The notes under the pieces: model-generated
What the model was told of the DNA's origin: nothing
Seen by the model: only the letters and a program-made list of their open reading frames with translations
Database searches by the model: none
Part shown: piece after piece, positions 20,689 to 29,494 of the stretch
Layout of the letters: the number at the start of each line of letters is the position of its first letter
Numbering within the stretch: the first letter of the stretch is position 1
DNA from: Bacteroidota bacterium
GTDB lineage: Bacteria > Bacteroidota > Bacteroidia > AKYH767-A > OLB10
Assembly (NCBI GenBank): GCA_016722525.1
Contig: JADKJB010000035.1
Span: 1-31,266, forward strand
Reading direction: 5' to 3'
DNA length: 31,266 bases
Position numbers and translations under genes: made by a program

Positions 20689-21204
20689 ATGAAAAGCATT
20701 ATCTCATTTCTATTTTGCTTACTATTAATAACTACTGTTCATGCACAACAAGACAGTACTTATATCTATATTTACAATTGCGATAGTTGTGGCATTTTTG
20801 AAACAGTATCATTGGAACCAATAGAATTGGAAACAGAGGTTGAGATTTCCTCAGCAGTTTTAACAGACACTAGCACCAATACCCTTGCACAATTTTCTTC
20901 AATCACTTTACGAAAAGCCTTAACTCCTTTAAACATTCTAAGGTCTCATGAATCTTATTTGAACATTTATCCCAATCCGGTAAAATCAAATTATTTCTTA
21001 AATATAGAATCCGACAAGGATTGTCTCGCAGGAATTTTAATATCTGATATTGGGGGTCGCAAGGTTTTATTTTTTACACAAAAATTAAATAAAGGAATGA
21101 ATGTAATTGAACAGTCTTCAAGCAAGTTAAACTCGGGGAGCTATTTTGTCAGAGCAAATTTTAACAATAGCATTTTTGTGAAGAAGCTTATTATTCAAAA
21201 ATAA
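20689..21204 (+). CDS. Small T9SS-sorted protein (cassette K, gene 3)
   Basis: I choose ATG 20689 (MKSIISFLFCLLLITTVHAQQ) over the in-frame TTG at 20680, because it gives a compact signal peptide. The protein is 171 aa. After the signal is a ~70-residue region with no recognised domain (DSTYIYIYNCDSCGIFETVSLEPIELE...), which contains a CDSC pair. The T9SS domain is LNIYPNPVKSNYFLNIES...GRKVLFF...SGSYFVRANFNNSIFVKKLIIQK. Half the protein is therefore sorting domain. It could be an accessory subunit to the two upstream products, but that is inferred from operon position only. Confidence 0.82.
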   Translation: MKSIISFLFCLLLITTVHAQQDSTYIYIYNCDSCGIFETVSLEPIELETEVEISSAVLTDTSTNTLAQFSSITLRKALTPLNILRSHESYLNIYPNPVKSNYFLNIESDKDCLAGILISDIGGRKVLFFTQKLNKGMNVIEQSSSKLNSGSYFVRANFNNSIFVKKLIIQK

Positions 21205-21251
21205 GTTCTAAAACATTATTTATCGAGTATTATATCCCACCTACTCACATA

Positions 21252-21267
21252 CTTTCAATATTGAAAG
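21252..21267. repeat. 16-bp perfect palindrome in the cassette K 3' region
   Basis: CTTTCAATATTGAAAG lies 48 nt after the last gene of cassette K. Apart from this, 21205-21445 shows no gene, RNA or strong terminator. It could be a regulator site or chance. Confidence 0.4.
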
Positions 21268-21445
21268 ATACAAGTCCTTACCGCAGCTGTGGATTTTAGA
21301 TTAGAAATTAAACTGTTGCCCAAAATAGTGCGCACTTAGATTTCAGCAAATTCCAAATCACATAGTCTTGAGAATAAATAGCCGTTGACAAATAGATTCG
21401 TAAGATCAAAATAGACAAAACAATAAGGATACACATCCAGTATGC

Positions 21446-21541
21446 CTATAACACGTGGTGTGCCGCAAGGGCCGGCCGAAGCTATTTGTTTTTTTATTAA
21501 TTTGGTGGCCGCCCCCTGCGGCAACCACGAAAACGTTAGCC
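21446..21541 (+). other. attC site 11 (short type, end of cassette K)
   Basis: TGCCTATAAC (21443-21452) is the exact reverse complement of the cassette K start GTTATAGGCA (15948), 5.5 kb upstream. R' is GTTAGCC at 21535-21541. The arms GTGGTGTGCCGCAAGGGCCGG and GGCCGCCCCCTGCGGCAACCAC pair. Confidence 0.93.
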
Positions 21542-21628
21542 AAAATGCAAAAAAGACATTACCTTTGTCGAACAGTTCATTGTTCAATATGACAGTTAAC
21601 AAAAATATAAATTCAAAAACTAAAGATA

Positions 21629-22837
21629 TTGAAAAAACTTTTACTCATCTCAACAGTTTTTCTCGGCTTGACAGTTGCTCATAAACAGACAAATGCTCAA
21701 GATACATGGACACAAAAGGCAAACTTTGGTGGGTCTGCACGTTGGGGTGCCTGTGGATTTTCAATTGGAAATTACGGGTACATTGGAACAGGAAAAGACG
21801 CCTCCAGTGACTTAAGTGATTTTTGGCAATGGAACCAAAGCACAGACTCGTGGACACAGAAAGCAAGCGTTACAGGCGCACGGCATGAAGCCCTTGTCTT
21901 TGCGGTAGGAAATAAAGGTTATATCTTCGGAGGAACAAACGGCTCATACTTAAATGATGTTTGGGAATATGACCCGGCATCGAACACTTGGACAGCAAAG
22001 GCGAGTTTTCCCTCCACCGGAAGAAGAAGTCCTGCCTCCTTTACAATAGGAAATAAAGCATACGTAGGAACGGGAAAGGATGGAAGCGTACCTTCCGAAT
22101 CGGACTGGTATGAATTTGACCCCGCGCTGAACACATGGACTCCCAAAGCAAATTTTTTGGGAACAGGCCGTTCAGGAGCAGTCGGCTTTGCCATCGGGAC
22201 AAAGGGATATGTGCGAACGGGAAATGATAATTCTTCCAACTATAGTTCTTCTGATTTTTGGGAATACGATCAAAGCAATAATGCATGGACACAAAAAGCA
22301 AGCTTGCCAGGAAGTGAAAGACGGGTGGCGGGTGGATTTGCAATTGGCGGAGTTGGATTTATCTGTACGGGATGGGATGGAACTTCCTATTTCACTGATT
22401 TATGGGAATACAATCAATCTACAAATTCTTGGACAGCAAGAGCAAACTTTCAGGGTGCAGGTCGCTATACCCCGGTTGCATTTTCAATAGGCGGATATGG
22501 TTACATAGGAACAGGAGCAACTCCTTCGCTGACAAATGACTTTTGGGAATATCATTCGTTGTATGTAGGCATTGAAGAAGAAATTTCTCAAACTACAATT
22601 TCAATTTTTCCAAACCCCTTTTCAACACAGACCACTTTACAGACAGACATTTTCTTACATAACGCAACTCTCACGGTGGACAACTGTTTCGGGCAGACAG
22701 TTGCGCAAATAAAAAACCTTAACGGGCAGACAATCTTTTTCAACCGAGACAATTTATCAAGCGGTCTGTATTTCGTTCGACTGACACAAGACAACAAAGT
22801 CATCGCGGTAGACAAATTAGTAATAGTCGACAATTGA
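21629..22837 (+). CDS. Kelch-repeat protein with T9SS sorting domain (cassette L)
   Basis: The 402-aa protein has an intact frame and starts at TTG 21629 (read MKKLLLISTVFLGLTVAHKQTNAQ). I keep this start because it alone gives the whole signal peptide. Six kelch blades of about 50 residues repeat xFxIGxxGYIGTGxD...DFWEYDxxxNxWTxKAxFxGxGR. The T9SS domain begins ISIFPNPFSTQTTLQT and ends VDKLVIVDN. Kelch propellers usually mediate binding, and this one shows no enzyme motif. Its sorting domain is strikingly like that of the cassette M protein. Confidence 0.9.
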   Translation: MKKLLLISTVFLGLTVAHKQTNAQDTWTQKANFGGSARWGACGFSIGNYGYIGTGKDASSDLSDFWQWNQSTDSWTQKASVTGARHEALVFAVGNKGYIFGGTNGSYLNDVWEYDPASNTWTAKASFPSTGRRSPASFTIGNKAYVGTGKDGSVPSESDWYEFDPALNTWTPKANFLGTGRSGAVGFAIGTKGYVRTGNDNSSNYSSSDFWEYDQSNNAWTQKASLPGSERRVAGGFAIGGVGFICTGWDGTSYFTDLWEYNQSTNSWTARANFQGAGRYTPVAFSIGGYGYIGTGATPSLTNDFWEYHSLYVGIEEEISQTTISIFPNPFSTQTTLQTDIFLHNATLTVDNCFGQTVAQIKNLNGQTIFFNRDNLSSGLYFVRLTQDNKVIAVDKLVIVDN

Positions 22838-22914
22838 TTTCTCGGCTCGACAGTTGCGCATGAACACAACGCTTGTTTCTCCGTGTACAATTTCGCACGA
22901 CAGCAATGCATTTT

Positions 22915-23047
22915 GGCTAACATCAAATTTGCGTCAAGCGGGAGGACGTGTCCCGGGGACACGTCCGTGGTTTTATTTTATCTTTGTCTTCGCGGACATT
23001 TTCGAAGCGAAAAGTCCGCTCGAACGCAAATTTGCAAAACGTTATGG
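22915..23047 (+). other. attC site 12 (end of cassette L)
   Basis: GCATTTTGGCTAAC (22908-22921) is a perfect 14-nt reverse complement of the cassette L start (21535-21548), the longest match in the array. R' is GTTATGG at 23041-23047. The arms CAAATTTGCGTCAAGCGG and CCGCTCGAACGCAAATTTG pair. A separate hairpin lies in the loop. Confidence 0.93.
22944..22966. repeat. Hairpin nested in the attC 12 loop
   Basis: GGACGTGTCC and GGACACGTCC form a perfect 10-bp stem around CGG. It makes the terminal loop of this attC a second stem-loop, unlike the other sites. A TATCTTTG -7-like octamer follows at 22979-22986. Confidence 0.8.
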
Positions 23048-23215
23048 CCCAATGCAAAAAAAACGACAATGACACAACAGGCAGACAAGAATAAAATTTC
23101 AACTTTGACAATTATTTGCGACTGATAAAAAACAAAAATGGAGGCCAGCTAACATTACAAAAACGGGGCGATACCGAAAAGCCATACTAGTAGGAAAAAA
23201 TTAAATACAATTAAA

Positions 23216-24778
23216 ATGAAAAAAATTACTCTTATTGCAATAGCGTTTTTATTCGCTATTTGTTTCACATTGCCCGTTGCTTCATTTGCTCAGTCAGGTT
23301 CATTAGACCTAACCTTTGATAATGATGGAAAAGTGACTACATCTTTTGGATCCAATACTGGCTTGGGTCACGCTTTAGCTATACAAAGTGATGGCAAATT
23401 AGTGGTTGCCGGGTTTAGCATCAATGCCATTTATAATGAATTTACTTTAGTTAGATACAATACCAGCGGCAGCTTAGATACCTCCTTTGATAGTGATGGA
23501 AAAGCAACAACGCCTATTGGAATTTCTGACGCTCGGGCAGAATCTGTTGTAATACAAAGTGATGGCAAAATTGTGGTGGCGGGGTATAGCACAAATAGCA
23601 CTAACTTTTTTGATATTGCCTTGGTAAGGTACAACACCAATGGCAGCTTAGATACCACTTTTGATACCGATGGAATTGTGACAACGGATGTTGGACCTAT
23701 TAGTGATGTGGGATCTGCTGTTACCATACAAAGTGATGGCAAAATTTTGGTGGCGGGATATATCCACCTTAGCACCAATACCTCTGTTGGGTTACTACGC
23801 TACAACACTAATGGCAGTTTAGATACCACCTTTGATAGCGATGGAATAGTGGCTACACCTATTGGAACTTTTCATGATGACATTGGTTACTCAGTAGGCG
23901 TACAGAGTGATGGAAAAATTGTAGTGGCCGGAGTTAGCTTCAGTGGATCAAATGATGACTTTGCTTTAGTTCGTTATGATACAAATGGCAGCCTTGATAC
24001 CAGCTTTGATGCCGATGGAATTGTGACTACACCTATTGGAACATCTCTTGATGTTGGTTACGATTTAGCCTTTCAAAGTGATGGTAAAATTGTGGTTGCC
24101 GGAGTTAGCATCATTGGCTCTATTCAAAATTTTGCTGTAGTCCGTTACAATAGCAATGGTAGTTTAGATACCACCTTTAATGCTGATGGAATGGTGACTA
24201 CAGCAATTGGCACTACGCAATCTGCAGGATTTTCAGTAGTTATACAAAGTGACGGAAAAATTGTAGTAGCTGGTCGTACAGGCAATGTATTTAATAGTGA
24301 TGTTTTTGCTTTGGTTCGTTACAACACAAATGGCAGCTTAGATGTAAGCTTTGATACTGATGGAATTGTAACAACACCCATGGGAGCTGATGCCTATGGT
24401 TTCTCAGTAGCCCTTCAAAGTGATGACAAAATTGTAGTTGCGGGATTTAGCAGCATTGGCAATGTTGGTTCTTTTGCAGTAGCGAGGTATAATAATACTA
24501 TCTCAGTAGGAATAAACGAAACTGATAATCAAACCACAGACATAAAAATTTATCCCAATCCATTTTCTTCCTCAACAACTTTACACACAAACTATCTTTT
24601 GAAAAACGCAACATTAACAGTTTACAATTTGTATGGACAAGTAGTAAAACAAATAAACAAGCTCTCAGGACAGACAATTATTTTGCAACGTGACAACTTA
24701 TCAAGCGGTCTGTATTTTATTCATCTAACTGAAGACAATAAAATTTTAACGACTGACAAATTAATAATCACCGACTAA
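23216..24778 (+). CDS. Delta-60-repeat (DUF5122) propeller protein with T9SS sorting domain (cassette M)
   Basis: The 520-aa protein has an intact frame. The signal peptide ends PVASFAQ. Seven to eight ~55-residue delta-60 repeats follow: GSLDTTFDxDGIVTTPIG...VxIQSDGKIVVAGxS...FALVRYNTN. They are almost tandem copies at the DNA level and form a beta-propeller. The T9SS domain is IKIYPNPFSSSTTLHTNYLL, ending DKLIITD. Signal and sorting domain put it on the cell surface or in the medium. The function of such repeats is unknown beyond likely binding. The 5' part of the cassette (23048-23215) shows no other gene. Confidence 0.92.
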   Translation: MKKITLIAIAFLFAICFTLPVASFAQSGSLDLTFDNDGKVTTSFGSNTGLGHALAIQSDGKLVVAGFSINAIYNEFTLVRYNTSGSLDTSFDSDGKATTPIGISDARAESVVIQSDGKIVVAGYSTNSTNFFDIALVRYNTNGSLDTTFDTDGIVTTDVGPISDVGSAVTIQSDGKILVAGYIHLSTNTSVGLLRYNTNGSLDTTFDSDGIVATPIGTFHDDIGYSVGVQSDGKIVVAGVSFSGSNDDFALVRYDTNGSLDTSFDADGIVTTPIGTSLDVGYDLAFQSDGKIVVAGVSIIGSIQNFAVVRYNSNGSLDTTFNADGMVTTAIGTTQSAGFSVVIQSDGKIVVAGRTGNVFNSDVFALVRYNTNGSLDVSFDTDGIVTTPMGADAYGFSVALQSDDKIVVAGFSSIGNVGSFAVARYNNTISVGINETDNQTTDIKIYPNPFSSSTTLHTNYLLKNATLTVYNLYGQVVKQINKLSGQTIILQRDNLSSGLYFIHLTEDNKILTTDKLIITD

Positions 24779-24802
24779 CAACAGGACTGACAACAGCACT
24801 GG

Positions 24803-24930
24803 GCATAACAGCGGGTTTAAAGAAATGGCGGGTGACGTAGAAATATCAAGTTTTGTGCTTCTAATAAACATTAGTGGTAGCTTGACAATTTCGTCTTTGA
24901 AATCCGCCACTTCTCAAACCCGCAAAACGT
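24803..24930 (+). other. attC site 13 (end of cassette M), split by IS copy 4
   Basis: R'' GCATAAC is at 24803-24809. GCACTGGGCATAAC matches the reverse complement of the cassette M start (23041) with one mismatch and one gap. The arms GCGGGTTTAAAGAAATGGCGG and CCGCCACTTCTCAAACCCGC pair. It is cut after AACGT at 24930. Across the IS, R' is GTTATGC (26733-26739), the exact complement of R''. Confidence 0.88.
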
Positions 24931-25028
24931 CAGGTTGTGAAAAAACTCCGTTTTTCACAACCATTACCTTCCATAAATCATCAGAACAAAATTCAGTTAT
25001 TTTTAAGATGTTAGTGTTTATCAAAATT

Positions 25029-26625
25029 TCAAGCAGCAAATTTCAAATCATAAAAGCAGAGTTGTCTAATAGGAGCTAAATTCACTTGATTCGTTGAAAG
25101 CCGCCATGGTTTGCGGTATTTTGGTTTTCAGTTTTTGAGTATGCACATTAAGATATCAAAATCAAGAATATTATAGGTGCGTTTGATGTTGTAACTCAAC
25201 ATGGGTGAACTACACCGCAGTGTATATCCAAATGTAGCGGAGAGTTCACCCCAAGGATCAAACTCCATTCACCATTTACTTTTTCAAGACCTATAAGATT
25301 GGTATAGTTATATCCCCACTTTCGTTTGATGGTTCCAAAAATATGTTCGTTGATTTCTTGCCGGGTTCTGTATAATTTTTGATTTCTTTTGTAATTCCAG
25401 TTGTTTAATTCAACGGCTTCTGCATATTGACTTCGTTCAATTTCCCTTCCACCTTTTGCTCTACCGGTGCACAAATGTTTTACCGGACAGTGTTTACATT
25501 TTGGAGTGCGGTATTTTTTATATTGGTATGAAAATTTATCATCCCGTTTTTCGTATGCCAGGTACCAAAAGTTTTAAGAGTTTGTCCGGCCGGACATGTG
25601 TAAGTGTCGTTTCTTCTGTTATATTTAAACTGATCCACCAGATATTCTTTTGTAGTTCCTTTAGGATTGCTGTTTGCTAATTCCTGTCGTGCAACAATTG
25701 TTTTTAAATTAAGCAATTGACATTGTTCAATTTCGCGGGCATTGTTATAGCCTTTATCGGCGAGCAATGTAAATTCGGAGGAATTCAAATTTACTTTTGC
25801 TTCAGCAGCAATGGTTGATAAAGCATTACGGTCATTACGACTGATAGTGTGAGTAGCAACCACCAAACAATGCTTAGCGTCAACAGCCGCCTGAGTGTTG
25901 TAACAAACTTCAACAACCTGTCCTTGTACTAAAAGGCTACGACTATCAGGATCTGTGGTACTGATTTGAGGCTCCCCGCTGGCGACTAATTGTTTTTTAA
26001 GTCGGGTGTACTTTAATTTATTCTTTTTTAGGCGATCCAGTTTTTCGGTAACATCAGAAAGTTGGGAAGCATTTTCTTCTTGATCGAGCGTGTCCATTTG
26101 AGAGAGATATTCTTTGGTCTTTTCTTCAATGTATTGAAAGTGACGATCTAACTTTTTAGAAGTGTAATTATTTTTCTTACTGTTATGAGCTCTGGATTTG
26201 GTTCCGTCAATGGCAATAGTTTTGCCGCCAATTAAATCGGCTTCTTTCAAAAAGGTCACAAACAATTTAAACATATTTACAAGAGCATTACCATTTACTT
26301 TTCTAAAATCAGCAATGGAGTGATAATTTGGCACCAACTTACCGCACAGCCATTGCATTTCTAAATTGCGTTTACATTCTTTCTCTAGCCGGCGTGATTA
26401 ACGAATGCCATTCGGGTAGCCGTAGAGATAAATTTTAAGAAACAGCGTGGGATGAAATGAAGGCCGGCCTTCCACCTGAATAATTTTCATTTGAAACCCT
26501 AACTTAAAAAGATCCGGTTTCTCCACGAAAGCATCTAGAAATCGGACAGGGTCATCAACAGAAATTGCCTCTTCCAGGGATCCAAACGTGATTTGGCTAC
26601 GATCGGCAGGGATTATCTGATTCAT
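25029..26625 (-). pseudogene. IS1182-family DDE transposase, copy 4 (inactivated)
   Basis: The start is the ATG read from 26625. An in-frame TAA replaces the codon after NGIR at 26398-26400 (the other copies read NGIRSSRRLEKE), giving a 75-aa product. The remainder (MQWLCGKLVPNYHSIADFRK onward) keeps the D, D and E motifs. A missing base near 25548 breaks it again, and a palindromic insertion at about 25203-25255 interrupts the end. The stop codon and the insertion are not homopolymer artefacts, so this copy is truly dead. Confidence 0.9.
25203..25251. repeat. 49-bp palindromic element inserted in IS copy 4
   Basis: The ends GGGTGAACT and AGTTCACCC are perfect inverted repeats, and the inner arms (ACACCGCAGTGTAT / ATGTAGCGGAG) pair in part. 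The other IS copies lack it. It looks like a very small MITE-like or REP-like unit. Confidence 0.75.
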
Positions 26626-26809
26626 ATCCTAATGTTTGAATCAAATTTAGGTAGTTAAGGCTATAGTTTTTGTAAATTTTGTTAGAAGAAATTAACAATT
26701 TGATGGAGAAATTAGTATTTTCACAGTCTGCCGTTATGCGCAACCTTTTGGTGACAGTGCGAACATTAAACTTTCGGAATCCTAATCAGCTCTGCAAAAA
26801 CGAAACGAA

Positions 26810-26817
26810 TACATTTG
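26810..26817 (+). promoter_or_regulatory. Candidate -7 element TACATTTG for cassette N
   Basis: It matches TAnnTTTG and ends 39 nt before the ATG at 26857. No convincing -33 TTTG is seen at 17-23 nt upstream, so the call is weak. Confidence 0.35.
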
Positions 26818-26856
26818 ACAAACCATAATTGCAAGTTATAAAGTAAAGAAATCAAT

Positions 26857-29411
26857 ATGAAGAAATCAATAATTCTTTTTGCAATTTTATTTGTTAGCTT
26901 CATTGTTGAGGCACAAGTTTATCCAACAATCCATACCAGCCGACCAAGAATTTATATTGATTCTGCAAGATTCGCCTATTTACATAACAACATGAGCATT
27001 GGCGATTGTGGCACTACCTACACTGACTTTAACAACGCAGTATTTAGCAATTGGTATAACGATCCTCAATTGTATTTGCTTGGCACTGATTCCACGATTT
27101 GGACTTGGGATTTTAACCTCAATGGGCGCAATACCAAGGTCAGTTTGTTTCTGCACTTTATAAAATCAACAACGATTCTACTGCGCTTAAGCGTTGCCGG
27201 TTTCTGATTACGCAGATAAATAATAAATTAGACACCATTAATTTCCAATAATTACAGTTGGTATGAGAACGAAGACCTAATCCGCAACATTGCTGATGTG
27301 GGTGGCATGTTGTTCGACTGGTGTTATGATTCACTTCCTGTTCCAATGCGACAGCACCTTGCACAAAACCTTTATAAAATATACAGTTATTTTATAAATA
27401 CTTATATTCTCACATCGGCCGGCACTGCTTATGTCACTGGTCATAATATCTGGAATGTATATTATGAAATCAATATGCATTGGTGCTTGATTCGGCTGAT
27501 GGGCTTACTGTATTGCAACAAGATTCTGTTAGGCAGTGGTATGAAATCAGTTACGATAAAGCAGTAAATGAAATTCTACCTGTAGCAGGTTATTACCGCG
27601 ATGATGACGGAGGGTGGAATTGGACGGCAGCTTACGCTATGTGGAGTTTGGTTGATGAGTTTCAGTTCTTTGAAAACATGAGAATTGCCACAGGTAAAAA
27701 CTTTTATAGTGATTTACCATGGGTTCAAAACAGTATCAATCAATACTGGTACTTTCTTCAGCCCGATGGCTACACCATTAACTGGGGTGATGGTTTTACC
27801 AATGAACAAGGTGATAGAGTTATTTATCGTCATGCCCAAATATATAACGACCCACGCAGTTTATGGTTAGCTCAATATTATTCCTTACCAATCAATATTA
27901 CCTGGACATGGCCGAGGTATCAGAAACTTATGTATAAAGATTTTGGCGCCAATAGTCACTCAACCCAATATAGCAACTGATTGGTTCAGTGATAAAACAG
28001 GTCTTTCTGTTTCTCGCACCGATTGGAGTGATACAGCAACTTTGGTTTGGGTGTATGATGCTCCAACAAAAAAGCGGGACATGAGCATCGGGACAATAAT
28101 ACTTTGCGTCTATAAAATGCTCCGCAAATAAATAATTCGGGTTATTACTGGTCGTATGGCAATCCGCATTATGTAAACTACTATATGCGCACAATTGCCC
28201 ACAACAGTATTTGTGTCTATGATTCAACAGACAGTTATACTAACTGGGGAGTGAATGTGAGTAATGATGGCGGACAAAATGAATCACCAACGCTCATGAA
28301 TTACAATGATATATTTTCTCCTTCTGCACAAAAAGGTAGTTGGGAACTTTGGGGTGCAGGTGCCGATTATTGTTACTCCATTTCAGATGCAGAACAAAGT
28401 TATGATACTACAAAATTAGATAAGTTCAGAAGAAGGGTTTTGTTTTATAAACCCAATCAAGTAATAGTGCTTGACCATTTGCATCTAAAAAATACAGCAA
28501 CTAATCAACGCGATGCTAAATTTATTTTACACTTTCAACAACAACCAACTATCAACGGAAGTATTGTGAACACGACAGTTCCCAATCATATAGAAACATT
28601 TAACGGGCAAGATATTTTACAAGCAAATGGAAATGGAAATGTTGCTATAAGAAACTCTTCCGCTTAACTCAACCCACAACAAGAATTGGAGGAACTGGGT
28701 ACCAGGTTTATGTTGACGGAATAAATTATCCGTTGGGTATTACTCCCTGACACTATTCATACTACACCCGGAGCATTGGCGCATTGAGTAGCGCCAACAA
28801 CAATTATTGACAGTTTAGTCTTTCTTCACACCATTGATATTGGTGACAATTCAAATGCTTCTGTTGCTGGTAGGTATTGCACAGCAAACGCGTACACCAT
28901 TGTGGCGTTGATTGGACAAATCTGCTTTTCTTTTTAAGTCTTTGTTGGAGATACGAATGCTTTGTATCAGGGTAATGAATAATGTTGCAGGAAGCAGAAC
29001 AGTAAAAATGTTGGTGCTGATTTAGTTCAATATCAACTGTATGAAGTATTGGTTGACAATGCCGTTGTAAATTCATTTAACACTGACAGCGTTGGTGTTT
29101 TAGAAGCAACCATTTTGTTATCAGCAGGTAACCATAAGTTTGAAATTAACTTTACGACTACATTGCGTTCCTTCCAATAAATAATAATGCTGTAAGCAAT
29201 AATCGTTTCCCCAAATCCAACAAAAACGAATTAAATATCATCACAAATAATTTTATTGAATGCAGAAATTGAGATTTCAAATTTGATGGGAGAATTACTA
29301 ATCAAAACAACAAACACATCCAAGATTGATGTATCGGGTTTAAGTATTTGGTGTTTATATTCTACATGGCAGGGATATAATACTTGCAATTATAAATTTG
29401 TGAAAGAGTAA
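26857..29411 (+). CDS. Heparinase II/III-family polysaccharide lyase-like protein with T9SS domain (many frameshifts)
   Basis: Frames joined from start to stop give a secreted protein of about 850 aa. The signal peptide is MKKSIILFAILFVSFIVEAQ. An alpha-helical toroid domain follows (SRPRIYIDSARFAYLHNN, IADVGGMLFDWCYD, YVTGHNIWNVYYEIN, YYRDDDGGWNWTAAYAMWSL). A beta-sandwich domain carries AGHEHRDNNTL and YYMRTIAHNSICVYD, both typical of heparinase II/III-type lyases. A T9SS domain ends the protein, with IDVSGLS and FVKE at 29409-29411. At least six indels are needed (near 27135, 27250, 27490, 27950, 28070 and 28665). The substrate cannot be read from sequence. Conserved motifs on both sides of each break favour sequencing error, but real decay is possible. 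Confidence 0.72.
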
Positions 29412-29494
29412 TTCCATTAGAAAAAAAAGTAATAACAATGAATGCAAATCTTTCAAACAACCTTTGGTGCAGAATATCAAACATTTGTGCTTCG

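Larger units (their letters stand above)
24931..26730 (-). mobile_element. IS1182-family insertion sequence, copy 4 (degenerate)
   Basis: The element is 1800 bp, with the same inverted ends and left-end hairpin (24933-24962). The flanks do not match exactly: ACGT on the left (24927-24930) and CCGT on the right (26731-26734). It carries a ~50-bp palindromic insertion and a nonsense mutation. Its left and right ends resemble copy 3, while its middle is identical to all copies. Confidence 0.9.

Noticed and set aside
21919..22343. Long - strand open frames opposite the kelch gene
   Set aside because: They mirror the repeat periodicity of the kelch gene and have no signal, domain or start context of their own.
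23140..23175. A possible core GCTAAC followed by CGGGGCG in the cassette M leader
   Set aside because: There is no pairing arm and no GTT core at a suitable distance, so it is probably chance.
1284..24930. CRISPR array
   Set aside because: The repeats are 92-137 nt, far apart, and separated by whole genes. There are no short uniform spacers and no cas genes.
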